Part shown: positions 7,303 through 11,637 of the stretch, one piece after another
Numbering within the stretch: position 1 is the first letter of the stretch
Layout: the number at the start of each line of letters is the position of its first letter
Source: Moraxellaceae bacterium
Lineage (GTDB): Bacteria > Pseudomonadota > Gammaproteobacteria > Pseudomonadales > Ketobacteraceae
Length of the DNA stretch: 11,637 nucleotides
Assembly (NCBI GenBank): GCA_002402125.1
Contig: NVVG01000092.1
Coordinates: 1 to 11,637, forward strand
Direction: 5' to 3'
Notes under the pieces: model-generated
What the model was told of the DNA's origin: nothing
What the model saw: the letters and a program-made list of their open reading frames with translations, nothing else
Database searches by the model: none
Translations under genes and position numbers: made by a program

Positions 7303-7326
7303 AAGGGCAAGGGCAAGGGCAAGGGC
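7303..7326 (+). repeat. (AAGGGC)4 tandem hexanucleotide repeat forming a G-quadruplex motif
   Basis: Four perfect copies of AAGGGC lie head to tail. The four GGG tracts (7305, 7311, 7317, 7323) are each spaced by the three-base loop CAA, which satisfies the G3-N1-7 rule for an intramolecular quadruplex on the plus strand. The repeat lies about 190 bases upstream of the antiporter ATG and about 50 bases behind the leftward barrel promoter. Repeat number is likely to vary by slippage. Confidence 0.85.
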
Positions 7327-7495
7327 AAAACACTCTAATATAACGAATGATCACCGGTATCACCTTGTACAAGTTTTGCAGAATCAACCATGAAATGCAG
7401 CTATGTGCTAATGTTTATCTGAGTTAGGAGATTTCTTGGTTCGTTAATCCATAGTAGTAACACTGAAGCCGCTGCATTTTATCTAAGCAGTTAAC

Positions 7496-7516
7496 CATAG
7501 TAAGGGGCATACTATG
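7496..7516 (+). promoter_or_regulatory. Inverted repeat enclosing the antiporter ribosome binding site and start codon
   Basis: CATAGTA (7496-7502) and TACTATG (7510-7516) are perfect complements around the seven-base loop AGGGGCA. The Shine-Dalgarno AAGGGG falls in the loop and the right arm ends with the ATG start. In the mRNA this would be a 7-bp, AU-rich hairpin able to mask the start codon. A further direct copy of CATAGTA at 7450-7456 could compete for the same right arm. It could instead be a DNA operator. Confidence 0.5.
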
Positions 7517-8719
7517 CACGATCATCCGGCTATCTTTTTTGCTGCACTACTTATTTTCCTGTTCGGTCTAATTTCGCATTTATCAACGCGTTCTCCCGTA
7601 ACCGCACCCATGTTTTTTATGGCGGTAGGCGTGTTGGTGAGCCCCTTGGGTCTAAATATCTATGCCATGAAATTTAATGCCGATGCCACTAAAATATTGG
7701 CTGAAATCACCTTGATCCTGATTTTGTTTGTCGATGCATCGATGATCCCTTTTACCCGGCTAAAGGAAACCCTCGCGGGAATTCCCGCCCGTTTATTAGG
7801 GATTGGTTTACCCTTAACAATGCTACTGGGTGGTTTGATTGGATACTTGATGTTCCCTTCTCTGGATATTTGGTTGATTGCCATGGTCGCATTGATTCTG
7901 TCTCCAACGGACGCTGCTTTAGGCCAGGCTATTATTAAGAGCCCACATATCCCCGCTCGTATTCGTGAATCTGTCAGTATTGAAAGTGGTCTAAATGATG
8001 GTATTGCCCTACCCCTGATAGTGGTGTGTATTGCCGTGCTGACTGAAGGTAGCCAGGTGATTGATGGTTCTGGCCGCTGGATAACATTTATGGTTAGCCA
8101 GCTGACACTGGGGCCCATTGTCGGTGCTGCAGTGGGCTGGTTAGGTGGAAAGTTGGTCGAAAAGGCGGCGGCAATGGGCTGGAGTGAACCAACCTTTCAG
8201 CGTTTATCCTCAATATCTCTGGCTTTAATGGCCTATGCCTTTGCCGAGCTGGCTCATGGTAATGGTTTTATTGCGGCCTTTTTTGCCGGTTTGCTACTGG
8301 GTGCCAAAACACCTGTGGTGCGGGAGCGAATTCAGGAGTTCGGAGAGGCCGAAGGTCATATGCTGTCGCTATTTGTTTTTTTGCTGTTGGGCCTGATAAT
8401 GATACCGGTAGCAGCTCAGTACTGGACATTGCCGATGCTGGTCTATGCACTGCTTAGTTTAACCCTAATTCGCATGCTGCCGGTTGCAATCTGCTTAATC
8501 GGTACGGGCCTGGATAAATACACTATAGGATTCCTGGGTTGGTTTGGTCCTAGAGGTATTGCTTCAGTGCTCTATCTGCTAATCGCGGTAGGCGAATTGG
8601 GTTTTGCCGGTTATGAGCATGCAATGTCTCTAATTGTATTAACGGTATTGTTGAGCACCGTGTTACACGGCGTTAGCGCGTTGCCCCTGGCAAATCATTA
8701 CAAAAGAATCACTCATTAG
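7514..8719 (+). CDS. CPA1-family Na+(K+)/H+ antiporter, NhaP type
   Basis: A 401-residue integral membrane protein made of about 12-13 hydrophobic helices. The CPA1 signatures are present: SPTDA (D133) in the unwound helix and the ion-binding pair N161-D162 in ESGLNDGIALPL. Together they form the site where Na+ or K+ exchanges with protons. A conserved Arg (R347) in WFGPRGIAS fits the structural arginine near the C-terminal core helices. There is no cytoplasmic RCK or TrkA-C regulatory tail, so it is the short form. The protein would extrude monovalent cations and regulate cytoplasmic pH, fitting a salt-water habitat. The start is backed by AAGGGG seven bases upstream. It is the only gene in its transcription unit and converges on the protease gene. 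Cation preference cannot be read from the sequence. Confidence 0.92.
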   Translation: MHDHPAIFFAALLIFLFGLISHLSTRSPVTAPMFFMAVGVLVSPLGLNIYAMKFNADATKILAEITLILILFVDASMIPFTRLKETLAGIPARLLGIGLPLTMLLGGLIGYLMFPSLDIWLIAMVALILSPTDAALGQAIIKSPHIPARIRESVSIESGLNDGIALPLIVVCIAVLTEGSQVIDGSGRWITFMVSQLTLGPIVGAAVGWLGGKLVEKAAAMGWSEPTFQRLSSISLALMAYAFAELAHGNGFIAAFFAGLLLGAKTPVVRERIQEFGEAEGHMLSLFVFLLLGLIMIPVAAQYWTLPMLVYALLSLTLIRMLPVAICLIGTGLDKYTIGFLGWFGPRGIASVLYLLIAVGELGFAGYEHAMSLIVLTVLLSTVLHGVSALPLANHYKRITH

Positions 8720-8735
8720 CGATTTATCTACGTTA

Positions 8736-8776
8736 AATGCTCGGTTACGGCTTGGTTGCCGATAGCATTAGCTTTT
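8736..8776 (+). terminator. Candidate rho-independent terminator of the antiporter gene
   Basis: AATGCTCGG (8736-8744) pairs with CCG (8759-8761) and AGCATT (8764-8769), leaving a 2-base bulge and a 14-base loop. AGCTTTTT follows, giving a five-T tract on the plus strand. The hairpin extends into the 3' coding end of the convergent protease gene. No T-run exists on the minus strand, so it would serve rightward transcripts only. Confidence 0.35.
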
Positions 8777-9764
8777 TACCGGCTCGGAAAACTGTGATTT
8801 CAATCTTTTCTCCGGAGGCAACCCCATTTAAGTAATCGGTAGTGCGTTTAATTCCCTTGCGATTTACATATACGGTATTGCCGCCCACTTCAACAATCAC
8901 ATCGCCACCGAGTACAATCTGTTCATTACCAAAGGTAATAGGAATAGAACCAGCCTGTACTTGCAGGTCATCGCCGAAGGAACCCTTGGCAACCCGCTGC
9001 ACTAACAAGCCTTCCGTGTAAGGCACATTTAGCGCTTTGATAAGCTGTTTTTTCAGTAGTACAAATTCAATACCCAGCCAAAGGGGAGACTGTTCCAGTA
9101 AAATTCGTTTCGCCATATTGATACTGGCAGCAAACCCCAGCCCTTCATTGCCACCGCTTTGAGTGCGAATATGACTAACAATACCAATCAATTTACCCTT
9201 AGAGTTAAACATGGGGCCACCGGAATTACCCTGGTTAACGGCGGCATCGGTTTGCAAAAACTCGACATCAATCAGTGCATCTTTACCTGTACTACTGCGC
9301 CGCCCGCTTAGGTGGCCGACAGTCAGGGTGTGCTCAATTCCATAGGGAGAGCCAATCACAAAGACTTCCTCGCCGATGGCTACTTTGTCCGAATCCCAAG
9401 GTTTGATAAAGGGGAGTTTGGCCGGAGGATCGAGTAGTTGAATTAATGCTACATCCGCGCCAACCGATGAGGATATTACCCGCGCCTTGTAACTGTTGCC
9501 ATTAGCGGTTTGTACCATGACTTCGTCGGCACTGTGTACTACATGGGAGGCGGTCATAATCAAGCCAGCAGCTGAGATAATCACGCCAGAACCCATACCT
9601 TGTGACTTGACGCTTTTCATCCCATTTTTGGTTAAACGTTGACCTGTTTCAGTGGTGGTAATTACCACCACTGAGGGGTCAACTTTGATAAATACTTTGC
9701 TAAAATCTTTAGCTTGCGTCGAGCTAGCTAAATAAAGAAATACTAGAGCTAAAAACAGTCGCAT
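8745..9764 (-). CDS. HtrA-like trypsin-family serine protease with one PDZ domain
   Basis: A 339-residue periplasmic protease of the S1C type. A cleavable signal peptide covers residues 1-18 (ends STQA). The trypsin-like domain spans about 25-225 with the full triad: H74 in TASHVV, D104 in ADVALIQL and S181 in QGNSGGPMF. One PDZ domain follows from about 228 to the end, including the GGDVIVEVGGNTV segment. The single PDZ and total length resemble DegS, but the N-terminus looks like a cleavable signal rather than a retained anchor. A long Q-linker like that of DegP is absent. Expected role: protein quality control or regulated proteolysis in the periplasm, fitting the many outer-membrane proteins nearby; the target is unknown. 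The ribosome site is AGGA seven bases before the ATG. It lies 65 bp downstream of a minute hydrophobic ORF in the same direction. Confidence 0.9.
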   Translation of the reverse strand: MRLFLALVFLYLASSTQAKDFSKVFIKVDPSVVVITTTETGQRLTKNGMKSVKSQGMGSGVIISAAGLIMTASHVVHSADEVMVQTANGNSYKARVISSSVGADVALIQLLDPPAKLPFIKPWDSDKVAIGEEVFVIGSPYGIEHTLTVGHLSGRRSSTGKDALIDVEFLQTDAAVNQGNSGGPMFNSKGKLIGIVSHIRTQSGGNEGLGFAASINMAKRILLEQSPLWLGIEFVLLKKQLIKALNVPYTEGLLVQRVAKGSFGDDLQVQAGSIPITFGNEQIVLGGDVIVEVGGNTVYVNRKGIKRTTDYLNGVASGEKIEITVFRAGKKLMLSATKP

Positions 9765-10098
9765 GATGGTTTCCTGGTTAAAATGATTGGGTTAAGGTGT
9801 GCTTCTGTTGACAATCGGCAAGCTATTGTTCAGTCAGCTTTGTAGGGCCACAACGAGCCAATAAACAGCAACACAAAAAACGAAATAAATCTCATGAAAG
9901 TGACCTCTAGTTTATTAATGTTACGAATCAACCCAGTGCATAGGTGGATTGGATCTAGTTTAATCGCTAAGCGCAGATTATTACATTAATTGTTGCCGGT
10001 TTTATTTAAACCAAAAAAAGTATTAATGGGGTAAATTCTGGTCTAACATCTAAACATCGCGCAGACCTCCTCCCCTTCAATTAAATAGGCAAAATAGC
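9765..10098. other. Divergent intergenic region between the protease and the SpoIIAA-like gene
   Basis: Apart from a 21-codon ORF on the minus strand, no gene is seen. No promoter of convincing quality was found for either the leftward protease or the rightward SpoIIAA-like gene. The stretch is AT-rich, with a weak GGTTT/AAACC hairpin near 9998-10012. Confidence 0.35.
9830..9895 (-). CDS. Possible 21-residue hydrophobic small protein upstream of the protease
   Basis: The ORF is an ATG with AGAGGTCA eight bases or so ahead of it, then RFISFFVLLFIGSLWPYKAD and a TGA stop. Residues 3-15 form one hydrophobic stretch, the pattern of a small membrane peptide, or of a signal peptide left without its mature domain. 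Start and ribosome site look genuine, but a 21-codon ORF can arise by chance. Translation may serve as a leader for the protease gene 65 bp further on. Its N-terminus (MRFISFFVLLF) resembles the protease's own (MRLFLALVFLY), but only in the generic way of signal sequences. Confidence 0.3.
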   Translation of the reverse strand: MRFISFFVLLFIGSLWPYKAD

Positions 10099-10464
10099 AT
10101 GACGATAAAGTTGGAATCAACAAATGAAGGCTTAGCCGTTATCAGAATATCCGAGAAGCTGGGGAAAACTGAATTCGATCAGACACTACTGGAATGTGAA
10201 AAAATGATCGCAGAGCAGGGTAAAATTAAGATCCTGGTTCTGACCGAGAATTTTAGCGGCTGGGGTAGCGCGAATAATTGGGAGGACATGTCCTTTGCAG
10301 AGCGAAATGACGCCAATGTAGAAAAAATTGCTATTGTCTGTGAACCTAGGTGGGAAGATCTTATAGACGCCTTCACGGTTAAAGATTTGCGCAGAGTAAC
10401 CTTCGAATATTTCCTTCCTGCTCAAGAAGCAAAAGCGCGGCAATGGCTAAATGATCCAGGTTAA
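10099..10464 (+). CDS. SpoIIAA-like (STAS-fold) protein
   Basis: A 121-residue cytoplasmic protein with no signal or membrane segment. It fits the SpoIIAA-like family, a STAS/CRAL-TRIO-like fold found as single-domain proteins in many Proteobacteria. Recognisable parts are the strand KIKILVLTENFSGWG (about 42-56), the helix carrying WEDMSF, the strand and helix VEKIAIVCEPRWEDLIDAF (about 74-92), and a closing segment with VTFEYFLPAQEAKARQWL in which the last helix is typical. Members of this group lack the phosphorylatable serine context of Bacillus SpoIIAA, and their role is unknown; they are often described as stress- or lipid-linked by fold only. A weak AGG lies about ten bases before the ATG. 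The gene appears to be alone on its strand, convergent with the lipid A deacylase gene. Confidence 0.8.
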   Translation: MTIKLESTNEGLAVIRISEKLGKTEFDQTLLECEKMIAEQGKIKILVLTENFSGWGSANNWEDMSFAERNDANVEKIAIVCEPRWEDLIDAFTVKDLRRVTFEYFLPAQEAKARQWLNDPG

Positions 10465-10512
10465 GTCAAAATTGCCTGATCAATCGTTAACTCCTAATCA
10501 TTATCCCTGCGC

Positions 10513-10550
10513 CGGATACCACCTAAATATTCTAGCGATAGGTGGTTCCG
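10513..10550. terminator. Long stem-loop between convergent genes
   Basis: CGGATACCACCT (10513-10524) pairs with AGGTGGTTCCG (10540-10550): 11 base pairs with one bulged T, closed by a 15-base loop. It lies midway between the stops of the SpoIIAA-like and LpxR-like genes, where a shared bidirectional terminator would be expected. Neither side has a T-run, so it may instead be a rho-dependent or 3'-end stabilising hairpin, or a dispersed palindromic repeat. Confidence 0.45.
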
Positions 10551-10566
10551 ATGCGACGCTGCTTCT

Positions 10567-11583
10567 CTAATAACGATAACTAAAACTAAATGACCCAAAT
10601 TTAATGTCCTCAGGCTGATTCTCGTATTTATCCGTACCTCTGGCTACCGACATAACGAAACCCCAATCCCCTCGATTAATAGCAAAACCAAAAGACCCGA
10701 TTGCTTGTTGATGTTTCAGAGTGACCGAATGGCTCGAAGCAATGGAATTACCCTCAATAGAGATGCTATTGGCAACATATAACCCCGTTGCGTGTATAAA
10801 CACATACCAAGCCTTTCCGCTCATTCCTGCCAAAGGATTGACTTCACGACCGGGTAGGGTTGATGCTGTGGCAAAACTAGCGGCGAGATTATTACCTATG
10901 CGTAAGCCTAACCCACCACCAACGTCGCTTTTTAAATTACCCACGCCCACTAACGCATTGCCTATAATATCAAACTCAACATCGTTAGTGATCGGCATTC
11001 TCAACAGATTCCAATACCGTTCTGCCCCAATTCTAAACACCAGCTCATTTTCAATTTGATGACTCCATCCCATTGGTTCATCGTTCCCGACCAGTTCGTG
11101 CACAAATTTCTGAGACTGTTCAGCACCTGACGCCGGACCAACAACGCCAAGTGCAATTGAGAGGCGATCCGCTATTTGATCATCGAAGGCGTATAGCGTC
11201 CCCTTCCATATCAACAACCCTACGTAGGGTGGCTCGTCTTCGGTTAGCTCTTCGACTAGGATATCAGAGGATGTTTGCATCAGCTGTGCAACTTGATAAC
11301 TCACAGCGCGGCGCTTATTCGCCATCGTGGAGATGTACAGATCCTCCGAAAGGAAGTGCATCCATTTGGGAATATTTAAATTATCAAAATCTTCAAAACC
11401 TGCATGTGCCCATGCGAATGCTAAGCCGTTGGTATAACCGCCATCAGTGCCGGCAATAATATCATTTTCAATCGTCAATGTTGCAATCGTAATGGGGTGA
11501 GGTGATTCCCCGTGAGCATTTAGGCTAACAGCGAGTATTAGGATGCAGAGAATTGGATAACATAGAATGGCTGATATCTTCAT
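10567..11583 (-). CDS. Lipid A deacylase, LpxR family (DUF2219)
   Basis: A 338-residue outer-membrane barrel protein with a Sec signal of about 23 residues. The LpxR/DUF2219 hallmarks are clear: the N-terminal ENDIIAGTDGGYTNGL (39-54) and the segment GVVGPASGAEQSQKFVHELVG (146-166), then MGWSHQIENELVF. H162 in the HELVG context corresponds to the catalytic histidine region of Salmonella LpxR. The family removes the 3'-linked acyloxyacyl chain from lipid A in the outer leaflet, which alters envelope permeability and Toll-like receptor signalling. Two departures from common family motifs are seen: GTDGGYTNG where an Arg usually follows the Asp, and DEPPYVG instead of the usual D-R-P-Y-A-G. An in-frame TGA just ahead fixes the ATG start, although its ribosome site is weak. 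The family call is firm; activity is inferred. Confidence 0.85.
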   Translation of the reverse strand: MKISAILCYPILCILILAVSLNAHGESPHPITIATLTIENDIIAGTDGGYTNGLAFAWAHAGFEDFDNLNIPKWMHFLSEDLYISTMANKRRAVSYQVAQLMQTSSDILVEELTEDEPPYVGLLIWKGTLYAFDDQIADRLSIALGVVGPASGAEQSQKFVHELVGNDEPMGWSHQIENELVFRIGAERYWNLLRMPITNDVEFDIIGNALVGVGNLKSDVGGGLGLRIGNNLAASFATASTLPGREVNPLAGMSGKAWYVFIHATGLYVANSISIEGNSIASSHSVTLKHQQAIGSFGFAINRGDWGFVMSVARGTDKYENQPEDIKFGSFSFSYRY

Positions 11584-11637
11584 AGTTCAGTTACTTAATC
11601 CGGTTATAAGGTTACTGGCGAAAACGATTCTCGTTGC

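Larger units (their letters stand above)
7159..7513. other. Divergent regulatory region between barrel gene and antiporter
   Basis: These 355 bases carry no gene. They contain the leftward promoter of the barrel gene, a four-copy hexanucleotide repeat, a TATAAC element at 7339-7344 that could be a rightward -10 box for the antiporter, a perfect 10-bp palindrome CTTGTACAAG at 7364-7373, and three copies of CATAGTA (two direct, one inverted) running into the antiporter start. If TATAAC is used, the -35 zone falls inside the G-rich repeat and the antiporter leader would be about 160 bases long. Confidence 0.5.

Noticed and set aside
7364..7373. Perfect palindrome CTTGTACAAG
   Set aside because: Too short and isolated to assign to a regulator.
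7660..8118. 152-codon minus-strand ORF within the antiporter gene
   Set aside because: Mirror of a strongly conserved CPA1 sequence; no ribosome site or family likeness.
10028..10075. Nested inverted repeat (GGGG/CCCC and GGTCT/AGACC) upstream of the SpoIIAA-like gene
   Set aside because: The two short arm pairs have unequal internal spacing and a large loop; too weak to call a riboswitch or attenuator.
10515..10524. GATACCACCT shared with the transposase remnant at 6262-6271
   Set aside because: Ten identical bases with diverging flanks; translation around 10515-10550 in either direction does not continue the transposase motif, so a second IS scar is not supported.
11073..11459. 128-codon plus-strand ORF opposite the LpxR-like gene
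   Set aside because: Arg-rich shadow product with no domain; the minus strand carries clear LpxR motifs.
1..11637. CRISPR arrays, tRNA, rRNA or prophage genes
   Set aside because: No regularly spaced repeats, no cloverleaf-like sequence and no phage structural or integrase gene were seen; the only mobile trace is the IS3 scrap.

Overview
The window reads as a chromosomal segment of a Gram-negative, probably marine or aquatic gammaproteobacterium of moderate G+C (roughly mid-40s percent by eye). That placement rests on the protein families (OmpLA-type PldA, LpxR/DUF2219, YiaW/YiaV-like genes, NhaP-type antiporter, HtrA-like protease), on several lipobox lipoproteins, and on many signal peptides and outer-membrane barrels. 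I cannot name a genus from sequence alone. Nearly everything is an envelope gene.

Layout, left to right. The first 88 bases are the N-terminus of a leftward acetolactate-synthase-like ThDP enzyme that runs off the window. Next is a leftward three-gene operon: a DUF4136-like lipoprotein with a TTG start, then pldA (outer-membrane phospholipase A), then a lipoprotein of the patatin phospholipase family. It has its own plausible sigma70 promoter at 3447-3474. Upstream of it is a second leftward operon: a DUF3302 two-TM protein (YiaW-like), a HlyD/YiaV-like membrane fusion protein, and an outer-membrane efflux lipoprotein of the NodT/OprM type. No energised transporter is encoded with them. Between that operon and a leftward outer-membrane beta-barrel gene lies the C-terminal scrap of an IS3-family transposase.

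The 355-bp divergent region between the barrel gene and a rightward CPA1 Na+/H+ antiporter is the most structured non-coding stretch. It holds a good leftward promoter, a perfect (AAGGGC)4 repeat that forms a textbook four-tract G-quadruplex motif, and a 7-bp inverted repeat that puts the antiporter's Shine-Dalgarno in the loop and its ATG in the stem. The antiporter converges on an HtrA-like PDZ serine protease, which is preceded by a tiny hydrophobic ORF with its own ribosome binding site. The right end has a rightward SpoIIAA/STAS-like gene convergent with a leftward LpxR-like lipid A deacylase gene. A long stem-loop lies between their stops.

Taken together, the genes suggest an envelope maintenance neighbourhood: phospholipid hydrolysis in the outer membrane (PldA, patatin), lipid A deacylation (LpxR), export across the envelope (HlyD plus OMF), periplasmic proteolysis, and pH/Na+ homeostasis. 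The most system-like units are the lipoprotein-pldA-patatin operon and the transporter-less DUF3302-HlyD-OMF operon. Neither can be called new without comparative searches.
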